Shown piece by piece: positions 47,577 through 54,924 of a stretch of DNA of 64,000 nt (positions are counted from its first letter, which is position 1; the number at the start of each line of letters is the position of its first letter). The position numbers and the translations under genes are program-made. The notes below the pieces were generated by a model that saw only the letters and a list, made by a program, of their open reading frames with translations, did not search any database and was not told the DNA's origin. This stretch comes from Nonomuraea harbinensis. Lineage in GTDB: Bacteria; Actinomycetota; Actinomycetes; Streptosporangiales; Streptosporangiaceae. Location: positions 47,650 through 111,649 of the forward strand of contig NZ_JAHKRN010000028.1 of assembly GCF_019396385.1 (NCBI RefSeq). The letters are read 5' to 3'.

Positions 47577-48506
47577 TCAGGAACGGTGGATGACGATGTC
47601 GCCGTAGGAGGTGTGGGCCCGCACTTTGACGACGTCGCCGGCCGGGCCGGGGCCGTCGGCGGAGTCCAGGCCGACGTCCACGGATCCGTACTTCGAGCTC
47701 ACGTCCAGCCAGGCGGCGCTGCCGTCGCGGATGCCCAGCTCCAGCCCGCCGCCGGTGGTCTCCATGACGACCGAGCCGCGGACCGCCTCGCCGATCCGGA
47801 CGCTGCCGTACGCCGTCTTGGCGACGACGCCGGCCAGGACGCGGTCGACGGCGGCGTCGCCGTGGGCCGTGTTCAGCCGCAGCTCGCCGGTGACCTCCCG
47901 GAGGCGGATCTCGCCGTGCGAGTTCCTGATCACCGCCGTGCCGTCGATCTCGCCGACGCGGATGTCGCCGTGGTCCGTGGTGATCTCGGCGTGCCCGGCC
48001 GCGCGGGTGACCGAGATGTCGCCGTACGTGGTCTTCAGGCGGAGCCGGCCGGCCTGTTCCACCTGGATGTCGCCGTAGGAGGTGGTGAACGCCACCTCGC
48101 CGAGCGGTCCGCGGCAGCGCAGGCCCGCCGCCCGCTTGACGTCGAGGCGGGAGCCCGCGGGCAGGTCGATGGTGACCTGGACCGAGCCGCTCTGGCCGAG
48201 CAGCAGCGAGCGCGCCCAGTCGGCGGGCGACTCCACGAGCTTGCCGAGAGACAGGTCCCGGTCGGAGGTGTCCTTGTCGGCGCGGACCAGGAGCCTGCCG
48301 CCGGCGTACTCGACCTCGGCGCGCTCGGCGGCCCGCACGTCGGCGTCGTCGAACTCGTCGGCCGGGCGGATCTCCACCACCGTGTCGTCGCGGTCGCCGG
48401 CGTTGACCCGGACGGTGGCGGTCGCCATGTCGATGATGGCCAGGATCGGCTCGGGGGTGTGGAAAGCGGGCATCATGGTCCCCTCGTCATGGGTCGGCGT
48501 GGTCAT
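47577..48506 (-). CDS. DUF4097 beta-strand repeat protein
   Basis: 309 residues from ATG 48506, coupled to the preceding stop (TGATG). From about residue 95 it consists of a regular beta-helix ladder: TSYGDIQVEQAG, TTYGDISVTRAAG, TDHGDIRVGEID, NSHGEIRLREVTG, TAHGDAAVDRV, TAYGSVRIGEAV, SKYGSVDVGLD, TSYGDIVIHRS. This is the DUF4097/adhesin-like solenoid found near cell-envelope stress loci. No signal peptide is seen, so it may act in the cytoplasm. Confidence 0.88.
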   Translation of the reverse strand: MTTPTHDEGTMMPAFHTPEPILAIIDMATATVRVNAGDRDDTVVEIRPADEFDDADVRAAERAEVEYAGGRLLVRADKDTSDRDLSLGKLVESPADWARSLLLGQSGSVQVTIDLPAGSRLDVKRAAGLRCRGPLGEVAFTTSYGDIQVEQAGRLRLKTTYGDISVTRAAGHAEITTDHGDIRVGEIDGTAVIRNSHGEIRLREVTGELRLNTAHGDAAVDRVLAGVVAKTAYGSVRIGEAVRGSVVMETTGGGLELGIRDGSAAWLDVSSKYGSVDVGLDSADGPGPAGDVVKVRAHTSYGDIVIHRS

Positions 48507-49024
48507 CAGCGCACCCATCCGCTGTAGCGGTTGCCGCTCTGCCGGGTGGCGCGGCGTCCGGTCTCGCCGGGGTCGAGGGCGGCGGACACGGCGCGGACCA
48601 GCCAGGCGTTGACCGACAGGCCGTCGCGGGCCGCCGCCTCCTCGATGCGCGGCTTGAGGTGCTCGGGAACCCGGAGCGAGATCCGGGCCGTGCCGCCCTC
48701 GTCGGCGTCCGGCGGCGGCGGGGCGGGCGGTGGCGCGGCGGGCCGGTCGCTCTCGCCCTCGTCCTCGTACGAGCTGCCGCCCGGCGGTGGCGTCACGACG
48801 AAGCCGGGGTCGCGGCCGCGCAGGCGCACCTCGACGGAGCCGGGCGCGAGGTCGCGGGTGATCTCGTCGGCGGCGGCGGAAAGAGCCTCGAGCAGCGCGA
48901 GCCGGGTGGCCGACTCCAGCGTGGCGGCGAGGCGTTCGCCCAGCACGCGGGCTTCCTCGCCGCCCGCCCCTGCGGCGATCGCCAGCTCGCGGCGGAGGTG
49001 ATCGACATATGGTGCGAGGTCCAT
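48506..49024 (-). CDS. Ribbon-helix-helix regulator with helical N-terminal domain
   Basis: 172 residues. N-terminal coiled helices (YVDHLRRELAIAAGAGGEEA), a Pro-rich linker (PPPAPPPPDADEG, about 98-110) and a C-terminal HicB/Arc-type ribbon-helix-helix: ARISLRVPEHLKPRIEEAAA then RDGLSVNAWLVRAVSAAL. As first gene of the DUF4097-DrrAB-DUF1707 operon it is the probable repressor. An array of TGACGC-type repeats covers its start codon and upstream region. Confidence 0.85.
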   Translation of the reverse strand: MDLAPYVDHLRRELAIAAGAGGEEARVLGERLAATLESATRLALLEALSAAADEITRDLAPGSVEVRLRGRDPGFVVTPPPGGSSYEDEGESDRPAAPPPAPPPPDADEGGTARISLRVPEHLKPRIEEAAARDGLSVNAWLVRAVSAALDPGETGRRATRQSGNRYSGWVR

Positions 49025-49089
49025 GACGCCACTATGACGCTATTCTGACGCCATTACAATCCCATAGCGGCGTCTTCATAGCGTCATAG
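49023..49089. promoter_or_regulatory. Operator array for the ribbon-helix-helix operon
   Basis: Three 11-bp direct repeats in tandem: ATGACGCCACT (49023), ATGACGCTATT (49034), CTGACGCCATT (49045). A 12-bp perfect inverted repeat pairs CTATGACGCTAT (49032-49043) with ATAGCGTCATAG (49078-49089), and CATAGCGGCGTC lies between. One helical turn spacing is typical of cooperative RHH binding. The first repeat covers the start codon. Confidence 0.8.
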
Positions 49090-49112
49090 GGGTGTTGAGC
49101 CGACCCTCGTGG

Positions 49113-49877
49113 CTAGTCCCAGCGGAAGAACACCGCCGCGATCACCGTGCCGAACACCGCGTTCGCCGCCAGGGCGACCAGGTGGGCGGCCTCGACGGGG
49201 GCGCCGATCCAGGCGTACGACAGGGCCTGGACGCCGGCGCCGAACGGCAGCCACTGCCCGATCGTCGCGACCGCCTCCGGCAGGTTCTGCATCCCGCCGA
49301 ACATGCCGCCGGTGGCCCCCAGGAGGAAGAAGAGGGTCAGGCCGATCGCCACGGCGGAGTTCGGGGTGGGCGACAGGGCGGCGACGATCAGGCCCACGGC
49401 GTACATGGCGGCCACCGTCAGCGCCAGCACGCCGAGCGCCGCGCCGATGTTCACCGGCGTGTTGGCCCCGAACGCCAGCATGGCCACGGCGTAGGCGACC
49501 GCGATGCCCACGGCGATCTGCACGATCCCCACCACCGCCTGGGCGACCAGGACCATCATGGGCGAGGCGGGGGTCACGCCGAGACGGCGCAGGATGCCGC
49601 TGTGCCGGTAGGCGGCCAGGAAGCTCGGCATGTTGACGATGCCGGTCGTGGCCATGACGATGGCGAACACCAGAGGCAGCACGAACACGTCGAGCGCCGT
49701 GCGGCCGTGCGCGACGACGTGCTCGCCGGCGGACGAGGCGTTCATCACCAGGATCAGCACGGGCATGCCGATCGGCACGATCAGCCCGGCGGTGTCGCGG
49801 GCCACCATCTTGAGCTCGCAGATCAGCATCTGGCCGAAGGCCCGCGGGCCGGGCCGGTACACGGGGATCTCCGTCAT
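49113..49877 (-). CDS. ABC-2 type permease
   Basis: 254 residues, six membrane segments: PIGMPVLILVMN, FVLPLVFAIVMATTGIVNMP, GILRRLGVTPASPMMVLVAQ, LPFGAGVQALSYAWIGAP. It pairs with the ATPase upstream (4-base overlap) as an exporter. The adjacent divergent histidine kinase/response regulator pair suggests induction by an envelope signal, a common arrangement for antibiotic exporters. Confidence 0.9.
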   Translation of the reverse strand: MTEIPVYRPGPRAFGQMLICELKMVARDTAGLIVPIGMPVLILVMNASSAGEHVVAHGRTALDVFVLPLVFAIVMATTGIVNMPSFLAAYRHSGILRRLGVTPASPMMVLVAQAVVGIVQIAVGIAVAYAVAMLAFGANTPVNIGAALGVLALTVAAMYAVGLIVAALSPTPNSAVAIGLTLFFLLGATGGMFGGMQNLPEAVATIGQWLPFGAGVQALSYAWIGAPVEAAHLVALAANAVFGTVIAAVFFRWD

Positions 49878-50809
49878 CGGGTGCTCTCCTCCTCGGGGTC
49901 CAGCCGGTGCCCGGTCAGCGCGACGAACGCGTCGTCCAGGTTGGCCTGCACGCTGCGGGTCTCGGTGGCCACGACGCCGGCCCTGACGAGCGCGACGCTG
50001 ACGGCCTGCAGCAGGTCTCCCTTGCCCTCGACCGTGACGCGGTCGCCGTCCGCCCGGACGCGCTCGACCTCGGCGAGCCCTTCCAGGAGCCCTTCCGGTA
50101 CGGGGGAGGCCGCGCGGAAGGTGACCCGCTGGGCGAACCCGGCCCGCCTGACCAGCCCGGCGGGCGAGTCGAGGGCGACGACCCGGCCCGCGTCGAGCAG
50201 CGCGACCCGGTCGCACAGCCGCTCGACCTCCTCCATGGCGTGGCTGACGAGCAGGACGGTCACGCCGGACTCGCGCAGCCCTTCGACGGTCGCCCACATG
50301 TGACGGCGCGCCTCGGGGTCGAGCCCGGTGGTGAGCTCGTCGAGGATCACCACCCGGGGGCGTCCGATGAGGGCCAGCGCGATCGACAGCCGTTGCTGCT
50401 GACCGCCTGAGAGGTTGTCGAACCGGGTGCGGGCGGAGTCGGTCAGGCTGACCGACTCGATCAGCTCGCCGGCCGGCACCGGGTCGGGGTAGAAGGTCGC
50501 GTACAGCCGGACCAGCTCGGTGACGGTCAGCGCGTGGTGCAGGGTGGCGTCCTGCAGCTGGACGCCGAGGACCTGGCGCAGCCGGGCGCGGTCGCGCCGG
50601 ACGTCCAGGCCGAGCACGCGGACGGTGCCGCGGTCGGGCCGCCGGAGACCGGCGATCATCTCGACGGTGGTCGTCTTGCCGGCCCCGTTGCGCCCCAGGA
50701 CGCCGAAGACCTCCCCGGCGCCGACCGACAGGCTGATCTCCTCGACGGCGACCTTGGCCCGGTAGCGCTTGTGCAGTCGTTCCGCCTCCACGGCGGGCGT
50801 TGATGACAT
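49874..50809 (-). CDS. ABC exporter ATPase (CcmA/DrrA type)
   Basis: 311 residues from ATG 50809. Walker A GRNGAGKTTT, signature LSGGQQQRLS, Walker B VVILDELTTGLDPEARRHMW (Leu where Pro is usual after Glu), H-loop VSHAMEE, and C-terminal DrrA-like domain ending ANLDDAFVALTGHRLD. First gene of the pair with the permease at 49113; divergent from the histidine kinase gene with 111 bases between. Confidence 0.92.
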   Translation of the reverse strand: MSSTPAVEAERLHKRYRAKVAVEEISLSVGAGEVFGVLGRNGAGKTTTVEMIAGLRRPDRGTVRVLGLDVRRDRARLRQVLGVQLQDATLHHALTVTELVRLYATFYPDPVPAGELIESVSLTDSARTRFDNLSGGQQQRLSIALALIGRPRVVILDELTTGLDPEARRHMWATVEGLRESGVTVLLVSHAMEEVERLCDRVALLDAGRVVALDSPAGLVRRAGFAQRVTFRAASPVPEGLLEGLAEVERVRADGDRVTVEGKGDLLQAVSVALVRAGVVATETRSVQANLDDAFVALTGHRLDPEEESTR

Positions 50810-50920
50810 GCCTCCGACGCTAGGAAGGGGCGGGCGCCGGGCGCCTGTGCCGATGGTCAGCAGGCGCACCCATGACTTTCGGCACCCCAGCATCGGGCAG
50901 ATCGCTCGTACAGTGGCGTT

Positions 50921-52027
50921 ATGCGGCGAATCGAGCCGGACGTGTGGGCCGGTCTGGCGATGCTGCTGGTGTGCGTCGGAGTGGGCGCTCCGACGCTGCT
51001 CGGCGTGACCGAGACGTGGGTGCCCCTGCCTGTCTGGAGCGCGTTGTTCGCGGGCCTGATGCTCGCATGCCTGGGCGCCGTGGTCTGGGAGGAAGACGGG
51101 AAGAAGGCGGCGTGGGTCTGTTACGCCGCGGCGGTCGTGCTGGGCTGGCTGACGGTCCTGACGGCGCCCCGGGCCGGATGGCTGCCGATCCTGCTGGTCT
51201 TCACCGCGACCTTGAGCGCCTACGTCGCGCCACGGTGGGCGGGCCCCGTGGTGATCGCGCTCAACACCGCCGTCATCGCCGTTACCGCGGGTCTCGCCGG
51301 CGCCGACCCCACCGGGATCGGTCTCGGCGCGCTGCTGTACCTGCTGATCCAGACGGCGGCGGTGCTCAGCTCGGTGGCGATCATCCGGGAGCAGCGGCTG
51401 CGCCGCGAGCTGGCCGAGGCGCACGTGGAGCTGCGGGCGGCCAGCGTCATCCTGGCCGACACCGCGCGAGCGCACGAGCGCCTGCGCATCGCCCGCGAGC
51501 TGCACGACCTCATGGGACACCAGCTCACGGCGCTCACCCTGGAGCTGGAGGTCGCCAGGCACCGCGAGGGCGCCGCCGCCCGCACCCACATCGAGCGCGC
51601 CGACGGGGTGGCGCGCAACCTGCTGCGGGACGTGCGCACGACCGTCGGGCAGCTCCGCGCCGACGCGCCCGACCTGCGCGAGTCCCTCGACGCCCTGGTA
51701 CGCGACATCCCGGGGCTCGACGTGGGCATCAGCATCGACGACGTGAGCCTGTCCGAGGAGGTGACGCTGACGCTCATCCGCGCCGTACAGGAGATCGTCA
51801 CCAACACCATCCGGCACTCCGGCGCGACCTCGCTGCGCATCAGCATCGAGAACACGCCCGGCCAGGCCGTCAAGCTGACCTCCGTCGACGACGGGCGCGG
51901 CAGCCCCGAGCTGCGGCTCGGCAACGGCCTGCGCGGGCTGCGCGAGCGCATCGACGCCATCGGCGGCGACGTCAGGCTCGACGGCAGCGACGGGTTCCGC
52001 GTGACGGCGACGGTGCCCGCGCGATGA
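50921..52027 (+). CDS. Sensor histidine kinase (HisKA_3, DesK/LiaS type)
   Basis: 368 residues. About five N-terminal membrane helices (10-155) with no large outer loop, suggesting sensing in the membrane. HisKA_3: RIARELHDLMGHQLTALTLE with His195. HATPase: QEIVTNTIRHSGAT (N box) and DDGRGS. It phosphorylates the response regulator whose ATG overlaps its stop. Divergent from the ABC exporter, its likely target. Confidence 0.92.
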   Translation: MRRIEPDVWAGLAMLLVCVGVGAPTLLGVTETWVPLPVWSALFAGLMLACLGAVVWEEDGKKAAWVCYAAAVVLGWLTVLTAPRAGWLPILLVFTATLSAYVAPRWAGPVVIALNTAVIAVTAGLAGADPTGIGLGALLYLLIQTAAVLSSVAIIREQRLRRELAEAHVELRAASVILADTARAHERLRIARELHDLMGHQLTALTLELEVARHREGAAARTHIERADGVARNLLRDVRTTVGQLRADAPDLRESLDALVRDIPGLDVGISIDDVSLSEEVTLTLIRAVQEIVTNTIRHSGATSLRISIENTPGQAVKLTSVDDGRGSPELRLGNGLRGLRERIDAIGGDVRLDGSDGFRVTATVPAR

Positions 52028-52674
52028 TCCGGGTGATCGTGGTCGACGACCAGACCCTGGTGCGGCAGGGCATCCGCAGCCTGCTCGACCTGACCGACGA
52101 CATCGAGGTGGCGGGGGAGGCCGACGACGGCATGTCCGCGCTGGCGGCGATCGAGGAGCACGCCCCCGACGTCGTCCTGCTCGATCTGCGCATGCCCCGC
52201 CACGACGGCATCTGGACGCTGAACGCGCTGCGCGAGCGGGCGGGCGACGCGCCGCCGGTGCTCGTGCTGACCACGTTCGACAGCGACACCCTCGTCCTGG
52301 ACGCGATGCGCGCGGGGGCGGGCGGCTACCTGCTGAAGGACGTGACGCTGGAGCGGCTGACCCGGGCGATCCGCGTCCTGGCCGGCGGGGGGACGCTGAT
52401 CTCGCCGTCCATCACCGAGCGGCTGATGCGGGCGGTGCACCGCCGCCCGCCGCCGGACGAGGCGGGACTGCCCGCGATCCAGCAGCTCACCGAGCGCGAG
52501 CTGGAGGTGCTGCGGCTGGTCGCGGAGGGGTACAGCAACCGCGAGATCGCGCGGGCGCTGTTCCTGGCCGAGGGCACGGTCAAGAACCACGTCTCGACCG
52601 TGCTGCTCAAGCTCGGGGCGCGAGACCGCACGAACGCGGTGCTGCGCGCCCTGCACGCCCACGTCCTCGACTGA
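52024..52674 (+). CDS. NarL/LuxR-type response regulator
   Basis: 216 residues. Receiver: VVDDQ (Asp8, Asp9), phosphoacceptor Asp54 (VVLLDLRMP), TTFDSD, LLKD (Lys). C-terminal LuxR helix-turn-helix: LTERELEVLRLVAEGYSNRE then IARALFLAEGTVKNHVSTVL. It is coupled to the kinase by ATGA and is expected to activate the divergent ABC exporter. Confidence 0.94.
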   Translation: MIRVIVVDDQTLVRQGIRSLLDLTDDIEVAGEADDGMSALAAIEEHAPDVVLLDLRMPRHDGIWTLNALRERAGDAPPVLVLTTFDSDTLVLDAMRAGAGGYLLKDVTLERLTRAIRVLAGGGTLISPSITERLMRAVHRRPPPDEAGLPAIQQLTERELEVLRLVAEGYSNREIARALFLAEGTVKNHVSTVLLKLGARDRTNAVLRALHAHVLD

Positions 52675-53634
52675 TCAGAGCTTGATACGGGCCATGACCG
52701 GCAGGTGGTCGCTGCCGGTGGCGGGCAGGGTCCAGGTGGTCACCGGCGTCGCCGCCCGGGTCATGACGTGGTCGATCCTGGCCAGAGGGAAGGCGACGGG
52801 CCAGGTGAAGCCGAACCCCTCGTCCGCCGGGGTCAGCCGCGAGGTGACCGGGGCCAGGCCGCGGTCGTCGAGGGTGCTGTTGAGGTCGCCCATCAGGACG
52901 ATCCGGTCCAGCTTCTCCGCCGCGAGGGCGGCGCCCAGTTCGCCGGCGCTCTCGTCACGCCAGGCCGAGCCGAAGCCGTCGGGCAGCCGGATGCGGACCG
53001 ACGGCAGGTGGGCGACGTACGCTGCCAGGTCGCCGTACGGTGTCCGCACGGTCGCCCGCAGCCCTCGGCTCCAGTCGCCTCCGACCTCCGCCGGCCTGAT
53101 GTCCACCGGGCCGGAGGCCGTGAGGGGATGCCTGGACCAGAGCCCGACGCTGCCGACGACCACGTGGTGCGGGTGATCGGGCGCGAGGACGGTCTCGTAC
53201 ACGGGCCGGGTTCCGGGCGTCAGCTCCTCCAGGGCGATCAGGTCGGCCCCGGCCCCGGCGAGCGCGCGGGCGGTGCCTTCCGGGTCGGGGTTCTCGTCGT
53301 TCACGTTGTGCTGGAGCACGGTCAGGTCGTGCGCCACTCCTTGGCCGGCGGGTAACAGCCGGGCGCCGAAGAGGCCGCCCCACACCGCCGAGGGAAGCAC
53401 CAGCGCCACCAGCGCGAGGGCCGAGCGGCGCAGCACCGCCAGGACGAGCAGCACCGGCACGGCCAGGCCGGCCCAGGGCCGGAAGGTCTCCAGCAGGCTC
53501 CCGAGCCGGCCCACCGTGTTGGGCAGCACGCCGGGGAACGCCGTCAGCACGGCCACCACCACGGCGACCGCCGCCAGGACCCGCCCGCGGGTCCACGACA
53601 TCCCGCCGCCGGCGTTCCGATCTTGCGCGCTCAT
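52675..53634 (-). CDS. Membrane-anchored endonuclease/exonuclease/phosphatase-family protein
   Basis: 319 residues. Three N-terminal membrane helices (about 18-38, 50-66, 70-88) are followed by an EEP domain outside: LTVLQHNVNDENPDP, LIALEELTPGTRPVY, SRGLRATVRTPYGDLAAYVAH, MGDLNSTLDDRGLAPV and SDHLPVMARI. The Asn/Asp/His residues of the fold are present. Such proteins cleave phosphodiesters such as sphingomyelin or extracellular DNA; substrate unknown. It is tail to tail with the response regulator (no gap). Confidence 0.85.
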   Translation of the reverse strand: MSAQDRNAGGGMSWTRGRVLAAVAVVVAVLTAFPGVLPNTVGRLGSLLETFRPWAGLAVPVLLVLAVLRRSALALVALVLPSAVWGGLFGARLLPAGQGVAHDLTVLQHNVNDENPDPEGTARALAGAGADLIALEELTPGTRPVYETVLAPDHPHHVVVGSVGLWSRHPLTASGPVDIRPAEVGGDWSRGLRATVRTPYGDLAAYVAHLPSVRIRLPDGFGSAWRDESAGELGAALAAEKLDRIVLMGDLNSTLDDRGLAPVTSRLTPADEGFGFTWPVAFPLARIDHVMTRAATPVTTWTLPATGSDHLPVMARIKL

Positions 53635-53738
53635 GCCGCCGACCGTACGGGACGCCGCGGGTTCCCGGCCGGATCTCGGGGGAATCGCCGCCTGCGGACG
53701 GAGGCCGTGGTCCGCAGGCGGACGAGTGAGGAGCGGCG

Positions 53739-54623
53739 TCAGGCGCCGCAGTGTTCGAAGGGGCTGGTGTACGAGCTGCTGCCGACCGAGCCGCCCCACT
53801 TGACGCACTGGCCGGGGGCCGACCGCTTGACCGGGCCCGCGTAGTAGCCGTAGCTGCCGGAGTCGGTCGTACGGGTCGAGCCCTGCGGTTCCAGGAAGGC
53901 CGACACCGGCGAGGCCGTGCCGACGTTCGTGGTCTTCAGGGTGACGACGCAGTTGTAGCCGTTGCCGGAGTTGTAGAGCAGGTAGACGCGGCCCCCGGTG
54001 AGCGCGGCGGAGTCGATGACGCCGTAGCCGCTGCCGCAGGCTTCCTGCGGGGTGTAGGGGTTGCTGCCGCCGCCGCAGGCGTTGGTGCTGGTGATGGCCT
54101 TCTTCTGGCCCAGGGAGACGGTGACGCCGTCGACGGTCGGGCTGGTGTCCATGGCGCCGGTGGAGGTGCGCTGCTCGTAGTGCAGGTGCGGGGCGTCGGT
54201 GCCGCCCGTGGCGCCGACGGTGCCGATGGCGGTGCCCTGGCCGACGCTCATGGAGCCGCCCGCCGCGCGGACCATGGTGGCGAGGTGGGCGTAGCGGGTC
54301 CTGGTGCCGTCGCTGTGCCGGATCTCCACCCACTGGCCGTAGCTCGTGCTGCCGGCGTTGTAGAAGTACGCGGTGCCGGCCGCGGTGGCGCGGACGGTCT
54401 CGCCGTTGGTGGCGTCGCCGCCGTAGCTCTGCCAGTCGATGGAGCCCGACGGGTTGTGGTTGGGGGTCCAGTTGTTGGCGTAGAAGGTCTTTCCGCAGTT
54501 GAACGGGCTCTTGTGGGACGCCAGGGCGGTGGACGCCGAGGCGGCCTGGGGGAACAGCGTGGCGGCGAGGGTGACGACGAACGCGATGATCATCGGCCGG
54601 GTCGGCTTGCCGGTTGCGGGCAT
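53739..54623 (-). CDS. Secreted M23 peptidase
   Basis: 294 residues. Sec signal peptide (about 10-31, MIIAFVVTLAATLFPQAASA). M23/LytM-like zinc motif: HNPSGSIDWQSYGG (HxxxxxxD) with RYAHLATMV and PHLHYEQ (HxH). The C-terminal half (about 190-294) is a repeat-like beta domain (GVIDSAALTGGRVYLLYNSGNGYNC) that may bind wall polymers. It probably cleaves peptidoglycan cross-bridges during growth. Confidence 0.9.
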   Translation of the reverse strand: MPATGKPTRPMIIAFVVTLAATLFPQAASASTALASHKSPFNCGKTFYANNWTPNHNPSGSIDWQSYGGDATNGETVRATAAGTAYFYNAGSTSYGQWVEIRHSDGTRTRYAHLATMVRAAGGSMSVGQGTAIGTVGATGGTDAPHLHYEQRTSTGAMDTSPTVDGVTVSLGQKKAITSTNACGGGSNPYTPQEACGSGYGVIDSAALTGGRVYLLYNSGNGYNCVVTLKTTNVGTASPVSAFLEPQGSTRTTDSGSYGYYAGPVKRSAPGQCVKWGGSVGSSSYTSPFEHCGA

Positions 54624-54924
54624 GCGTACCTCTCGGAAAAAGGGGGGGTGAGGGGGGTTCGCTGTGGCCACGGAACGTGATCGGAAAGATATCCCTGAAA
54701 GTTGTCTTCATCAATCCCTGATGACATGAAAGTTGACCGTGACGCGTAAGGCGGCCTGCCGACCGCCATATCTCCTGCGTCAGGGCCCGTTTGGCGAAAG
54801 TTGTCAAAAAACCTGGGTTTCATGGAAAACCTTTACAGACCGCGATCAGCCTCTTGATCACCCCCTCCGCCGCGTACACACTTGCGCTGAATCCCCGGCT
54901 TTACAGAGCGTCGTCGGAGGCATG
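54624..54924. promoter_or_regulatory. Divergent region of M23 and LamG genes with GAAAGTTG repeats
   Basis: 300 bases with no gene. GAAAGTTG occurs three times (54697-54704, 54728-54735, 54796-54803), and TCATCA-N5-TGATGA (54708-54724) is an inverted repeat between the first two. GGAGG at 54915-54919 is the ribosome site for the LamG gene. The region is AT-richer than its surroundings. I see no c-di-AMP riboswitch core despite the M23 gene. Confidence 0.45.

Noticed and set aside
49023..49089. Short CRISPR-like repeats
   Set aside because: Repeats are 11 bp, contiguous, with no spacers and no cas genes; they suit an operator.
54624..54924. c-di-AMP (ydaO) riboswitch upstream of the M23 peptidase
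   Set aside because: Such switches precede actinobacterial wall hydrolases, but the conserved core could not be matched on either strand here.
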